Origin: Ascidiaceihabitans sp.
GTDB lineage: Bacteria > Pseudomonadota > Alphaproteobacteria > Rhodobacterales > Rhodobacteraceae
Assembly (NCBI GenBank): GCA_029251465.1
Contig: JAQXDI010000001.1
Coordinates: 1-64,000 of the forward strand
Direction of reading: 5' to 3'
Length of the DNA stretch: 64,000 bases
The position numbers were made by a program, and so were the translations under genes. The first letter of the stretch is position 1. Every line of letters begins with the position of its first letter. This document shows, in pieces, positions 43,836 through 52,111 of this stretch. The notes beneath the pieces were generated by a model, which ran no database searches, had not been told where the DNA came from, and was given only the letters and a program-made list of their open reading frames with translations.

Positions 43836-44227
43836 TGGATTTCGATCACATTGCCGTCCGGATCGTAGAAAAAGATCTGATGCCATTCAGCCGCCGCCGT
43901 GTGCCCCCAATCTGAATATTGAATGCCTTTTGCGTCCAGATGCGCCATGACCTCTTGAATGTTGTCTGTGCGATACGCGATGTGCCCGCGTTCAACGGGG
44001 TTAACCGCATGCCCGGTTTTGAATCCGACGGTTAGGTCTTTTTGCGCGATATGCGTCTGGATTTCGCCATCTGTGATAAACGCAATGTCGCCTGCGTAGC
44101 CTTTGTTGACCTCGCGTTTGGGGATGTCTTCGGTCACCGCGTCTAATTGCAAAACATCGCGGTAAAACGCGTCCAGTCGCGCGACGTTTTCCGAACTAAA
44201 GCTGACGTGGTGCAGGGTAAGTTTCAT
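43820..44227 (-). CDS. VOC-superfamily (glyoxalase-like) protein
   Basis: A 135-aa protein with paired beta-alpha-beta-beta-beta units. His6 in LTLHHVSF, and HIAYRTDNI and DPDGNVIEIH in the second half, give the His/Glu metal set of lactoylglutathione-lyase relatives. The specific reaction is unknown. The start at 44227 is fixed by AGGAGA upstream; the same frame continues to 44584 antisense to gatC, and that extension is not used. Confidence 0.85.
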   Translation of the reverse strand: MKLTLHHVSFSSENVARLDAFYRDVLQLDAVTEDIPKREVNKGYAGDIAFITDGEIQTHIAQKDLTVGFKTGHAVNPVERGHIAYRTDNIQEVMAHLDAKGIQYSDWGHTAAAEWHQIFFYDPDGNVIEIHQVDT

Positions 44228-44372
44228 CGCGGGTCTCCTGTGGGGCGTTTCGCCAGAGTGCCCATAAAACCCGATCTGCGGCAAGCCTGCGTTCGTCGAT
44301 TTGCGCAGGGTGCTAACCCCTTGCGAGGGCTTGCCACCCGCGCTAAACCACCGATCAGCAAATGAGGTTTTC

Positions 44373-44660
44373 ATGTCGATTGATCCAAGCACAGCCGCCC
44401 GCGTCGCCAAACTGGCCCGCATCAAGGTCGAACCAGACGCGCTTCCGGCGCTGGCCGAGGAATTTAACACGATCCTCGGGTTCATCGAGCAGTTGAACGA
44501 GGTCGATGTTGAAGGTGTTGAACCGATGACCTCTGTTACCCCGCAGCGCCTGAAACGCCGCTCCGATGTGGTGAATGACGGCAACCAAGCCGAGGCCGTT
44601 TTGAAAAATGCGCCCGATCAACGCGAAGGGTTTTTTGCCGTGCCAAAGGTGGTTGAATAA
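44373..44660 (+). CDS. gatC: Asp/Glu-tRNA amidotransferase subunit C
   Basis: A 95-aa subunit of the GatCAB complex that converts misacylated Glu-tRNA(Gln) and Asp-tRNA(Asn) to the correct amide forms. [39 protein letters not shown] and [11 protein letters not shown] are typical. Its stop overlaps the gatA ATG (TAATG). gatB is not in the window. Confidence 0.94.
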   Translation: MSIDPSTAARVAKLARIKVEPDALPALAEEFNTILGFIEQLNEVDVEGVEPMTSVTPQRLKRRSDVVNDGNQAEAVLKNAPDQREGFFAVPKVVE

Positions 44661-46147
44661 TGTCTGATCTGAACAAACTTGGCCTGGCCGAAGCCCGCGA
44701 TGCATTGCGCGCAGGTGAAACAACGTCACGCGAATTGACCGAAAGCTGCCTGAACGCGATCCAAGGGGCCGGCGCGCTGAACGCCTTTGTGCACCACACG
44801 CCTGAGATCGCGATGGAACGTGCCGACGCTGCCGACGTGCGGATCAAAGCCGGTGGCGCGCCTGACATGTGCGGCTTGCCGATCGGGATCAAAGACCTGT
44901 TTTGCACCAAAGACGTGCCATCCCAAGCGGGCTCGCGCATCTTGGAAGGCTTTTTGCCGCAATACGAATCCACCGTCTCGGCCAACCTGCAAAATGCGGG
45001 CGCTGTGATGTTGGGCAAGTTGAACATGGACGAATTCGCCATGGGCTCGTCCAACGAAACGTCTGTTTACGGCAGCGTTGTAAACCCGTGGCGGCGGGGC
45101 AATGACGATACCGCGTTGACGCCCGGTGGTTCATCCGGTGGGTCTGCGGCAGCTGTTGCCGCTGATCTATGCCTTGCTGCCACCGGCACAGACACCGGCG
45201 GTTCGATCCGCCAACCTGCCGCGTTCACCGGCACAGTCGGGATCAAACCAACCTATGGCCGTTGTTCGCGCTGGGGTGTGGTGGCGTTCGCATCGTCCTT
45301 GGATCAAGCAGGCCCGATGACCAAATCGGTGCGCGATGCAGCGATCATGCTAGAGGCCATGTGCTCGCATGACCCCAAAGATTCCACCAGCATGGACTTG
45401 CCGGTGCCGAACTTTGAAGCCCTGATGACCGGTGACATTCGCGGCAAGAAAATCGGTATCCCCAAAGAATACCGCATGGATGGCATGCCCGAAGAGATCG
45501 AAAAACTGTGGTCAAACGGCGCTGAAATGATGCGGGATGCCGGGGCTGAAATCGTCGATATCTCATTGCCACACACGAAATACGCGCTGCCAGCATACTA
45601 CGTGATTGCGCCAGCCGAAGCCTCCAGTAACCTCGCGCGCTATGACGGTGTGCGCTATGGGCACCGCGCCTCTTTGGACGCGAGCGACGGCATCACCGAG
45701 ATGTACGAAAAAACCCGCGCCGAAGGGTTTGGTCCCGAAGTCCAGCGCCGCGTGATGATCGGAACATACGTCCTGTCTGCAGGTTTCTACGACGCGTATT
45801 ACAACCGCGCCCGCCGCGTGCGCACCTTGATCAAGAAAGACTTTGAAGACGTGTTTGCCGCTGGGATTGATGCGATCCTGACGCCAGCCACGCCGTCTTC
45901 GGCCTTTGGTTTAGGGGAAATGACCGATGTTGATCCGGTGCAAATGTACCTCAACGATGTGTTCACGGTGACGGTGAATATGGCTGGTTTACCAGGCATT
46001 GCGGTCCCTGCGGGACTGGATTCCAAAGGTCTGCCAATGGGTCTGCAACTGATTGGGCGTCCGTGGGAAGAAGGCGATCTGCTGTCTTCCGCCTATGCCC
46101 TTGAACAGGCGGCCGGATTTGTAGCCAAACCAAATAAATGGTGGTAG
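44660..46147 (+). CDS. gatA: Asp/Glu-tRNA amidotransferase subunit A
   Basis: 495 aa. This amidase-signature subunit releases ammonia from glutamine for the amidotransferase. The triad is Lys78 ([12 protein letters not shown]), cis-Ser158 (PGGSSGGS) and Ser182 ([11 protein letters not shown]). The FCTKD and [15 protein letters not shown] segments separate GatA from general amidases such as the one at 3345. Cotranslated with gatC. Confidence 0.96.
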   Translation: MSDLNKLGLAEARDALRAGETTSRELTESCLNAIQGAGALNAFVHHTPEIAMERADAADVRIKAGGAPDMCGLPIGIKDLFCTKDVPSQAGSRILEGFLPQYESTVSANLQNAGAVMLGKLNMDEFAMGSSNETSVYGSVVNPWRRGNDDTALTPGGSSGGSAAAVAADLCLAATGTDTGGSIRQPAAFTGTVGIKPTYGRCSRWGVVAFASSLDQAGPMTKSVRDAAIMLEAMCSHDPKDSTSMDLPVPNFEALMTGDIRGKKIGIPKEYRMDGMPEEIEKLWSNGAEMMRDAGAEIVDISLPHTKYALPAYYVIAPAEASSNLARYDGVRYGHRASLDASDGITEMYEKTRAEGFGPEVQRRVMIGTYVLSAGFYDAYYNRARRVRTLIKKDFEDVFAAGIDAILTPATPSSAFGLGEMTDVDPVQMYLNDVFTVTVNMAGLPGIAVPAGLDSKGLPMGLQLIGRPWEEGDLLSSAYALEQAAGFVAKPNKWW

Positions 46148-46192
46148 ATAGACGTCATTAAGCGAACTTAGAGACGCGAGCTGAGGCACGAC

Positions 46193-47014
46193 ATGACATT
46201 CAAATTCTTCCTTATGGCTGGGGCGCTGGGCGCTTTGGCAGCATGCCAGCCGGCGGTCCCTGACAGCGGCGCGGGTGCGCCCGGACGTGGCGTCGGTTTT
46301 GACAACTCACTTGAGGCGCAACGCCAACGTGAAGCAGAACTTGCCGGTGCAAGGGCACCAACAACAATACCCGCGGCCGCTCAAGTGGCCAGCAGCGCGT
46401 TACCTGCGGCACCTGCGGGCGGACAACCACCGTCTGATCAAACGGCTGCGGGACAACCTCCGCGTCGCCCATCAACCTCGCAAAATCAGGAACCGCTGAA
46501 TTTGGACGCGCAAACAGCGGCGCTAGAGGATGCAGAAAACGCATCCGCGACAGCTGCCAATTCTGGCCGCCAAGTCGTGAACGCAAGCCCGTCCAATCCC
46601 GTACCCCTCGCTGTGGACAACGCGGGAATTTCGGATGAAAACGACTTTGATGCCGTCGCAGGGCGCCAATCTATCGTCAGCGACAAGGCCCGAATTGAGG
46701 CAAATCGCGCGCAATACTCAGTTGTGCAGCCCACGGCCCTGCCCACACGCGCCGGCAACAGCCAACCCAACGTCGTGGCCTACGCTCTGGAAACGTCACA
46801 CCCACGCGGCACCCAAGTACACCGGCGCATCAGCCTTGTGTCGGCCAGAAAATCTGCCCGCAATTGCGCAGTCTTTGCCTCATCAGACGAAGCGCAAATC
46901 GATTTCCTCGCACGGGGTGGGCCGATCAAAGACCGCAAAGGTCTGGACCCTGACGGCGACGGATACGCTTGCGGTTGGGACCCAGCCCCTTACCGCGCCG
47001 CATCAGGCGGTTAA
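46193..47014 (+). CDS. Lipoprotein with C-terminal Excalibur calcium-binding domain
   Basis: 273 aa. A lipoprotein signal with lipobox LAAC (Cys18) is followed by a long Ala/Pro/Gln/Ser-rich, probably disordered region. The last 50 residues, NCAVFASSDEAQIDFLA and then LDPDGDGYACGWDPAPYR, match the Excalibur domain, whose DxDxDGxxC loop binds calcium. It probably sits in the outer membrane or periplasm near peptidoglycan; the next gene encodes a cell-wall amidase with an apparently coupled start. Confidence 0.82.
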   Translation: MTFKFFLMAGALGALAACQPAVPDSGAGAPGRGVGFDNSLEAQRQREAELAGARAPTTIPAAAQVASSALPAAPAGGQPPSDQTAAGQPPRRPSTSQNQEPLNLDAQTAALEDAENASATAANSGRQVVNASPSNPVPLAVDNAGISDENDFDAVAGRQSIVSDKARIEANRAQYSVVQPTALPTRAGNSQPNVVAYALETSHPRGTQVHRRISLVSARKSARNCAVFASSDEAQIDFLARGGPIKDRKGLDPDGDGYACGWDPAPYRAASGG

Positions 47015-47015
47015 G

Positions 47016-47612
47016 CTGCAGATCACTCAGCATAATTCACCAAATTGTGGGCCGCGCCGGAATGGGCTGCGACCCTCTTTGGTGGTGATCCACTATACGG
47101 CGATGACTTCTGCTGATTCTGCGATCAAACGGCTGTGCGATCCCGCATACGAAGTGTCAGCCCACTACGTCATTGCACGCGACGGGCAGGTGACGCAGCT
47201 GGTCCCCGAGGATCAACGCGCGTGGCACGCAGGGGCAGGTCAGTGGCACGGGCAGGACGACATCAATTCACGCTCTATCGGGATTGAATTGGACAACACC
47301 GGCACGCACCCGTTCCCGGAACCGCAAATGCTGGCGTTAGAAACTTTGCTGGTCGGGGTTTTGGATCGATGGGACATCTCTCCAGAGGGGGTCATCGGTC
47401 ATTCGGACATGGCACCAGGACGCAAAGTCGACCCAGGGCTGCATTTTGACTGGACTCGTTTGGCACATCAAAACCTCGCCGCTGTGGCACCTGCAAACAA
47501 CATTGATCCCGCAAACATCGCCGCATCCGGCAACGCGGCAGGCTACACAGCCACCTGTGATCCAACTGATCTGCGCCACGCCATCGCTCTGCGCTGGCCC
47601 AACCTGATCTAA
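47016..47612 (+). CDS. N-acetylmuramoyl-L-alanine amidase, AmpD-like; apparent CTG start
   Basis: A 198-aa Amidase_2 protein. LVVIHYTAM and GHSDMAPGRKVDPGLHF carry the zinc-binding histidines and Asp, and IGIELDNTG is typical. It cleaves the muramoyl-alanine bond, probably in muropeptide recycling as no signal peptide is present. Family members begin MQITQH or similar; here that position is CTG (47016-47018), immediately after the TAA of the lipoprotein gene, with AGGCGG seven bases upstream. No ATG, GTG or TTG in frame fits between the previous gene and the conserved core, so CTG initiation or a damaged start is implied. Confidence 0.8.
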   Translation: MQITQHNSPNCGPRRNGLRPSLVVIHYTAMTSADSAIKRLCDPAYEVSAHYVIARDGQVTQLVPEDQRAWHAGAGQWHGQDDINSRSIGIELDNTGTHPFPEPQMLALETLLVGVLDRWDISPEGVIGHSDMAPGRKVDPGLHFDWTRLAHQNLAAVAPANNIDPANIAASGNAAGYTATCDPTDLRHAIALRWPNLI

Positions 47613-47683
47613 AACCCGCCATTGTCTTGATCTGAAAATACTCTCCCCGAAGGGCCGGTTAAAGGCATGCACAAACTCCTCCA

Positions 47684-47712
47684 TTGACGCATCGCCCCCA
47701 ACCCGCCAAAAG
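47684..47712 (+). promoter_or_regulatory. Probable rnpB promoter
   Basis: TTGACG (47684-47689), a 17-base spacer and CAAAAG (47707-47712) place the transcription start near 47719, exactly where the P1 helix of RNase P RNA begins. Confidence 0.5.
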
Positions 47713-47718
47713 CACCCT

Positions 47719-48132
47719 GCGCGGAAGGCTGGGTGATCGCGGGACTGGCAACAGACCCGAGGAAAGTCCGGACTCCACAAAGCAATGGTGCCGGGTAACG
47801 CCCGGCGGGGGCAACCCCAGGGAAAGCGCCACAGAAAACAGACCGCCTGTGCGCGGATCGGGCAACCGATATCACACGCAGGTCAGGGTGAAACGGTGGG
47901 GTAAGAGCCCACCGCGGGATGGGCAACCAGACCGGCACGGCAAGCCCCACCAGGAGCAATGCCAAATAGGGATCGCGCGCCAATTGTCTTCGGGCATGCG
48001 GCAGGGCCGCTTTGGCCCCAGCAGGTCCGGGTTGGCAGCTAGAGGGGTGCAGGTAACTGTATCTCAAGATGAATGATCATCTCGGGTGGAGCAATTCGCC
48101 TAGACAAAATCCGGCTTACAGGCCTTCCGCGC
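47719..48132 (+). ncRNA. rnpB: RNase P RNA (class A)
   Basis: The conserved core is plain: GAGGAAAGTCCGGACTCC near 47759, ACAGAAAACAGACCGCC, GGGTAAGAGCCCACCG near 47960, and the 3' segment ACAAAATCCGGCTTACAG. The ends were set by the perfect 11-base P1 pairing of GCGCGGAAGGC (47719-47729) with GCCTTCCGCGC (48122-48132), giving about 414 nt. This ribozyme trims the 5' leader of tRNA precursors. Confidence 0.93.
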
Positions 48133-48208
48133 ATACTCTTCTAACATGTTGTGCCTGCACGCATGGGATGAGACATTGCCCCAAACGGGCCCACAAACGG
48201 ATTGATCA

Positions 48209-48916
48209 ATGGAATTGAAGAACAAAGTGGTTGTCGTCACAGGCGGCAGCGATGGAATCGGGCGACACATTTGCCTGAAACTGGGGGCCGCAGGGGCACA
48301 GGTCGCGTTTTTAGGACGCAACGCAGAACGGCTGGCGACAGTAGAGGCAGAAACATTGGCGGCGGGTGCCCCCAAGGCCGCAGGTTTGCTGTGTGACATG
48401 CAGATTGTGGCGCAAATTACTGCCACCGTTGCCCGGATAATCGCAGATTTTGGCGGCATCGACATTTTGATCAACAACGCCGGAATTTGGCACAAAGCAG
48501 GGCCGCTTGACACCATCGCGCCCGACATGCTTGAGGCGACGGTGCAGACAAACCTGACGGGTTTGATGCAGATCACCCAAGCCGCGCTGCCGGCGATCCG
48601 AGAAGCGGAACAGGGTGCTGTGCTGAATGTTGTCTCCAAATCCGGCGTGTTCGCTCAGGCTGGCCAATCGGTCTATTCGGCGACCAAATATGGGGTGCGC
48701 GGGTTCACGGATGTTTTGAAAGAGGACGAGATCGGCAATGGCGTGCGCGTTGGGGGGTTGTACCAAAGCGGGACCAACACCGGCATGTTTGCCAAAGCGG
48801 ATGAAGATGTTCCGAACCACATTTTCACCGAGCCTGATGATCTGGCCGATGTGGTGGTGTTTATGCTGTCACGCCCGCCAAAGCTGTGGATTCACGACAT
48901 TCGGATTGAACTATGA
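48209..48916 (+). CDS. Short-chain dehydrogenase/reductase
   Basis: A 235-aa NAD(P)-binding oxidoreductase. The cofactor motif is TGGSDGIGRHI near residue 11, NNAG follows at about residue 91, and the catalytic Ser, Tyr and Lys lie in VVSKSGVFAQAGQSVYSATKYG (YSATK giving Tyr and Lys). Substrate unknown. Start at ATG 48209. Confidence 0.88.
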   Translation: MELKNKVVVVTGGSDGIGRHICLKLGAAGAQVAFLGRNAERLATVEAETLAAGAPKAAGLLCDMQIVAQITATVARIIADFGGIDILINNAGIWHKAGPLDTIAPDMLEATVQTNLTGLMQITQAALPAIREAEQGAVLNVVSKSGVFAQAGQSVYSATKYGVRGFTDVLKEDEIGNGVRVGGLYQSGTNTGMFAKADEDVPNHIFTEPDDLADVVVFMLSRPPKLWIHDIRIEL

Positions 48917-48968
48917 TCTGCGTGTGGGAAAATCTTGGGGCTAGGGTTCAAACCCACGCCTTTTGCTG

Positions 48969-48996
48969 TTGACTCAGGGAACCAGCCCGTTAGAAG
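48969..48996 (+). promoter_or_regulatory. Possible rpmG promoter
   Basis: TTGACT (48969-48974), a 16-base spacer and TAGAAG (48991-48996) lie 60 bases before the rpmG start, in the gap after the SDR gene. Confidence 0.4.
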
Positions 48997-49056
48997 CCGA
49001 AGTTCAAGAATTCACGCGCTCAGCCACCGGGCAACCAGCGCAGCAGGAGAAGACAC

Positions 49057-49224
49057 ATGGCGAAGCCAACCACAATCAAGATCCGTCTGAACTCATCCGC
49101 AGGCACGGGTCACTTCTATGTGACAAAGAAAAACGCACGCACGATGACCGAAAAAATGGTCGCTCGGAAATATGATCCGGTTGCGCGTAAGCACGTTGAA
49201 TACAAAGAAGGCAAGATCAAGTAA
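49057..49224 (+). CDS. rpmG: 50S ribosomal protein L33
   Basis: 55 aa starting [20 protein letters not shown], continuing [14 protein letters not shown] and ending [11 protein letters not shown], the zinc-free (Cys-lacking) L33 form. Length is exactly that of the family. AGGAGA lies seven bases before the ATG. A strong terminator follows at 49253. Confidence 0.97.
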   Translation: MAKPTTIKIRLNSSAGTGHFYVTKKNARTMTEKMVARKYDPVARKHVEYKEGKIK

Positions 49225-49252
49225 GATCGACCCTGATTTGAAGACGAACAAG

Positions 49253-49277
49253 GCCGCGCTGGACCAGCGCGGCTTTT
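49253..49277 (+). terminator. Terminator after rpmG
   Basis: GCCGCGCT (49253-49260) pairs with AGCGCGGC (49266-49273) around a five-base loop, followed by TTTT. Confidence 0.85.
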
Positions 49278-49313
49278 GTCGTTTCTGGTGTGGCTCAAAC
49301 ACCGGAAGATATT

Positions 49314-49790
49314 ATGAATTTACGAATTGCAAAGTTGACTGATCGGGCGGCACTGGATGCCGTGTTTCAGCGCAGTTACCCCTCGGCTTTGGCGTCGGCG
49401 TATGATGCTGACCTGTTAAAGGTTGCGTTGCCATTGATGACTAAAGCGCAGCCAGCGTTGCTGACATCAGGCACCTACTATGTTTGGGAGGAAGCCGGTG
49501 CGTTGTTAGGCGCAGGCGGATGGACCATTGATCGCTCAGACCTGAAGAAAGGTCACATTCGACATGTGGTCACGGATCTAAGCGCTCTGAAACAAGGGAT
49601 CGCGCGGAGAGTGATTGAAAGGTCGCTTTGTGAGGCGCGTGTGGCGGGCCTTGTTCGGATGGAGTGTTGGTCAACGAGAAATGCCGAAGGATTTTACAAG
49701 CGAATGGGAGTCGAGCGGGTGGAACAATTTGATGTGCTGCTAGACGGGCATGTTCCGTTCCCTAGTATTCGAATGATGTGCATTTTGTGA
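49314..49790 (+). CDS. GNAT-family N-acetyltransferase
   Basis: A 158-aa protein with the acetyltransferase fold: MNLRIAKLTDRAALDAVF at the start, HIRHVVTDLSALKQGIARRV as the acetyl-CoA pyrophosphate loop (a Q/R-x-x-G-x-A-like KQGIAR), and NAEGFYKRMGVERVEQFDV at the end. Substrate unknown. ATG 49314 with GGAAGA upstream is preferred over an upstream GTG. Confidence 0.85.
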   Translation: MNLRIAKLTDRAALDAVFQRSYPSALASAYDADLLKVALPLMTKAQPALLTSGTYYVWEEAGALLGAGGWTIDRSDLKKGHIRHVVTDLSALKQGIARRVIERSLCEARVAGLVRMECWSTRNAEGFYKRMGVERVEQFDVLLDGHVPFPSIRMMCIL

Positions 49791-49799
49791 GGGCAGGAG

Positions 49800-49823
49800 G
49801 GTGCATCAAGATGCACCTTACCC
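49800..49823. repeat. REP-like palindrome, copy B
   Basis: GGTGCATC (49800-49807), AA, GATGCACC (49810-49817), then TTACCC. It fills the gap between the converging GNAT and phosphatase genes and may also act as their terminator. Confidence 0.65.
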
Positions 49824-49827
49824 GCAC

Positions 49828-50307
49828 TCAATAATCGTAACCGGCGTATCTGATAGGCAATTCGATGTCTTCTGGCTTGTCGATAAAGCTGGCCCAAACA
49901 CCGCCCGGCCGCCAAATCCCGTCCATGAGGGCGAATGCCTCTGTGAGGTTGCCGCCGCGTCGTTCGCGCGCATAGCGATAGAAGAATGCGGACACCCGCG
50001 CGTTGTAGATGCAATGCACATGGACAGGACGGTCTTTTAGCTGCGCGAGAGCCGCACAAAACGCGTCAAAGTCCGCTTGGGTCGGTGCGCTGAAATCGAC
50101 AGGCATATAGATGTAGTTCATGCCCAACGCGGCCAACGTGCCAGTTTCATCCGGCAGTGCGCCCGTGTTGGTGTGTGGGCCTAAGTTGATGACGTCCCGT
50201 ACGCCCAGGGCCTTGATCCGCGCCATTTGATCTTCGGTTGGTTGGCCCGACATCGTGGTTAAGCTGTCGCGGCGACGCCAATTGATCACGTCGCATAGGT
50301 CAGTCAT
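49828..50307 (-). CDS. Protein-tyrosine-phosphatase-like protein (DSP/DUF442 type)
   Basis: A 159-aa small phosphatase-fold protein. VINLGPHTNTGALPDE and YMPVDFSAPTQADFDAFCAAL are typical, and the P-loop reads HVHCIYNARVSAFFYR. Here Cys and Arg are four residues apart, as in the DUF442 branch, rather than the classical five. The role is unknown. The start at 50307 is supported by AAAGGA upstream. REP-like elements flank the gene on both sides. Confidence 0.78.
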   Translation of the reverse strand: MTDLCDVINWRRRDSLTTMSGQPTEDQMARIKALGVRDVINLGPHTNTGALPDETGTLAALGMNYIYMPVDFSAPTQADFDAFCAALAQLKDRPVHVHCIYNARVSAFFYRYARERRGGNLTEAFALMDGIWRPGGVWASFIDKPEDIELPIRYAGYDY

Positions 50308-50343
50308 GGCATGTCCTTTGATGGGATCGGAATGAAAGACGAT

Positions 50344-50368
50344 GGTGTGGCAAGCCACACCTTACGGG
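50344..50368. repeat. REP-like palindrome, copy C
   Basis: GGTGTGGC (50344-50351), AA, GCCACACC (50354-50361), then TTACGGG. It faces copy D nine bases away, forming a head-to-head pair like a BIME. Confidence 0.65.
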
Positions 50369-50373
50369 CCGTC

Positions 50374-50397
50374 GGGTAAGGTGCGTCTTGACGCACC
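50374..50397. repeat. REP-like palindrome, copy D (opposite orientation)
   Basis: GGGTAA (50374-50379), GGTGCGTC (50380-50387), TT, GACGCACC (50390-50397). It is the reverse orientation of copies A to C, and sits directly after the DUF1272 stop codon. Confidence 0.65.
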
Positions 50398-50402
50398 ACC
50401 AG

Positions 50403-50711
50403 TCATCGTTGTGCGGGAGGCACGGCTTTGTGTGCGGCCGCAAAAGCAATCATCTGCTGGCGCGTGAGCTTAGCTACTTTTCGCTGATCGCTTGGCTTTT
50501 GATGCGCGCGGCTTACGCCATCTTTGCGCGCTGTTTTTGGGCGGATCGGACGCGACACAAAGCCACCACCGTAATTGGGGCATACGTTGTGCAATACGTC
50601 GTCGACGCAAGAGGCGCAAAACGTACATTCGTAGCTACAAATCCGTGCCTGATCACTGTCGGCAGGTAAATTGCAATCACAGAGTTCGCAGTTTGGTCGC
50701 AGTTCTAACAT
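50403..50711 (-). CDS. DUF1272 zinc-binding protein
   Basis: A 102-aa protein beginning MLELRPNCELCDCNLPADS with ICSYECTFCASC, the cysteine-rich DUF1272 core, followed by a basic C-terminal tail. In the final motif, normally CPNCGGG, residue 47 is Tyr (codon 50571-50573), so one expected zinc ligand is absent. The internal ATG at 50711 is used because GGAGG lies eight bases upstream of it. Function unknown. Confidence 0.8.
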   Translation of the reverse strand: MLELRPNCELCDCNLPADSDQARICSYECTFCASCVDDVLHNVCPNYGGGFVSRPIRPKTARKDGVSRAHQKPSDQRKVAKLTRQQMIAFAAAHKAVPPAQR

Positions 50712-50728
50712 CGTTTGATCCTCCATAG

Positions 50729-50759
50729 AAAAAGGGGCCGCCCGTCGCTGGGCAGCCCC
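50729..50759 (-). terminator. Terminator of the Bax inhibitor-1 gene
   Basis: On the minus strand GGGGCTGCCC pairs with GGGCGGCCCC (one G-T pair) around a short loop and is followed by TTTTT (complement of 50729-50733). It lies between the stop of the gene at 50784 and DUF1272. Confidence 0.85.
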
Positions 50760-50783
50760 TAAAATCAGTCACCTCAAAGGTCG

Positions 50784-51584
50784 CTATTCTTGCGATCCCA
50801 TGAACATCAACAGGAACTGGAACATGTTCAGGAACGAGATGTACAAGGACAGCGCGCCGTCTGAGGCTGCTTTGTCCAGCCATTCTTGGTCACCCATGTG
50901 CGCGTGCGCAACATATGTGTTCTTGATGTCTTGCGTGTAGTACGCTGTCAGGCCGGCAAAAATCAGGATACCAAGTGCCGAGATCGCGTACATCATCGGA
51001 CCCGATTGCAAGAACATGTTGACGACCATTGCGATCAGCAAGCCGATCACGCCCATCATCAGGAACGTGCCCATTGCGCTGAGATCGCGTTTGGTTGTGT
51101 AGCCGTACAGGCTTAGACCCGCGAATGCGATGGAAGTCACAAGGAACGTGGATGCGATGGAATATGGTGTGTAGACCATAAAGATCGAGCTCATCGAGAC
51201 GCCCATAACGGCGGCAAAGATGAAAAAGCCCAATTGAACCGCAGCGGCAGACCCGCGCGACATCAATGCGCCCCACCCAAAGAAGATGAAGGCCAGCGGA
51301 GCGAACATCACAACAAAGCGGAGCGGGGATGCAAACAGTGTTTGTCCCAAACCGGTCAGGAATTGTCCTTCACGCAGCGCGTACACAGCGCCTTCTGCGT
51401 TGGTCGCAGCGGCCGAAATGTCGGACGTGATGGACAGCCCGGCAATCGCCCATGCTGCAAGCGCCGTGATCAACATGCCAATCGACATTTGACCATAGAC
51501 TTTGTTCATGTGAGCGCGCAGCCCAGCATCAATATCGGCGGCGCGGGATCCGCCTACCGTGCGAATTGTATTTGCGTCAGCCAT
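50784..51584 (-). CDS. Bax inhibitor-1 / YccA-family membrane protein
   Basis: A 266-aa protein with seven hydrophobic helices and the family features ADIDAGLRAHMNKVYGQMS near the start, FLVTSIAFAGLSLYGYTTKRDLS in the middle, and ALSLYISFLNMFQFLLMFMG with the C-terminal acidic end. Members act as pH-sensitive calcium leak channels or interact with FtsH. Followed by its own terminator, so monocistronic. Confidence 0.93.
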   Translation of the reverse strand: MADANTIRTVGGSRAADIDAGLRAHMNKVYGQMSIGMLITALAAWAIAGLSITSDISAAATNAEGAVYALREGQFLTGLGQTLFASPLRFVVMFAPLAFIFFGWGALMSRGSAAAVQLGFFIFAAVMGVSMSSIFMVYTPYSIASTFLVTSIAFAGLSLYGYTTKRDLSAMGTFLMMGVIGLLIAMVVNMFLQSGPMMYAISALGILIFAGLTAYYTQDIKNTYVAHAHMGDQEWLDKAASDGALSLYISFLNMFQFLLMFMGSQE

Positions 51585-51768
51585 TTAAGACCTCCAAATA
51601 AACCAAATGTGCCCCGGGGCGCGTCCCCGAGGCTTTCTGTGAAGAATATTGGCGCGAATGGGCAACATTTCAAGTCAAATCAGTCCGATAGTTGCTGTAA
51701 ATCTGTCGATTTTTTCGGGTCAAACTGACGCATTTTTATGAAATTGTCCGTTCTGCTGATATGCGCCC

Positions 51769-51984
51769 TCAACGACGCCAGTTTTGCGGGACATCCCAAA
51801 CGGACCGGTTGGCCTCTGTTTGCGCTTCTTTATAGCTGACACCGATGTCGCGCAGGGCGGCTGCGTCCAGTGCAGCAAGGGCGCGGCGCGATTGCCAGAC
51901 AGAATAGATGTGGCGCAACGAGATAGAAGAACGCGCCTCCGCTTGGGCGCAGTTTGCGTAGCAGGTGTTTTCGATCAAAGCCAT
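51769..51984 (-). CDS. DUF1127 small protein
   Basis: A 71-aa Arg-rich protein. HIYSVWQSRRALAALDAAALRDIGVS is the DUF1127 core, a short helical motif that in alphaproteobacteria has been tied to RNA binding and phosphate or carbon stress responses. It is divergent from the LysR regulator with a 127-base shared promoter region, so the regulator may control it (inference). Confidence 0.85.
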   Translation of the reverse strand: MALIENTCYANCAQAEARSSISLRHIYSVWQSRRALAALDAAALRDIGVSYKEAQTEANRSVWDVPQNWRR

Positions 51985-52111
51985 GAGTGTCTCCAGTTCA
52001 CTAAATCAGATGGTTTGTTGTGTTCGTATCATTCTTGTTGATGTGTATGCCTGTGTCGGTTACATTTGAAAAACGAATGTTTGTGCTGCGATGCATCAGG
52101 GATGGTGATGA

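Noticed and set aside
44228-44584. N-terminal extension of the VOC protein
   Set aside because: It runs antisense to gatC; AGGAGA directly before ATG 44227 and family length fix the shorter start.
48935-48975. T-loop-like GGGTTCAAACCC suggesting a tRNA
   Set aside because: No matching acceptor, D or anticodon arms could be built around it.
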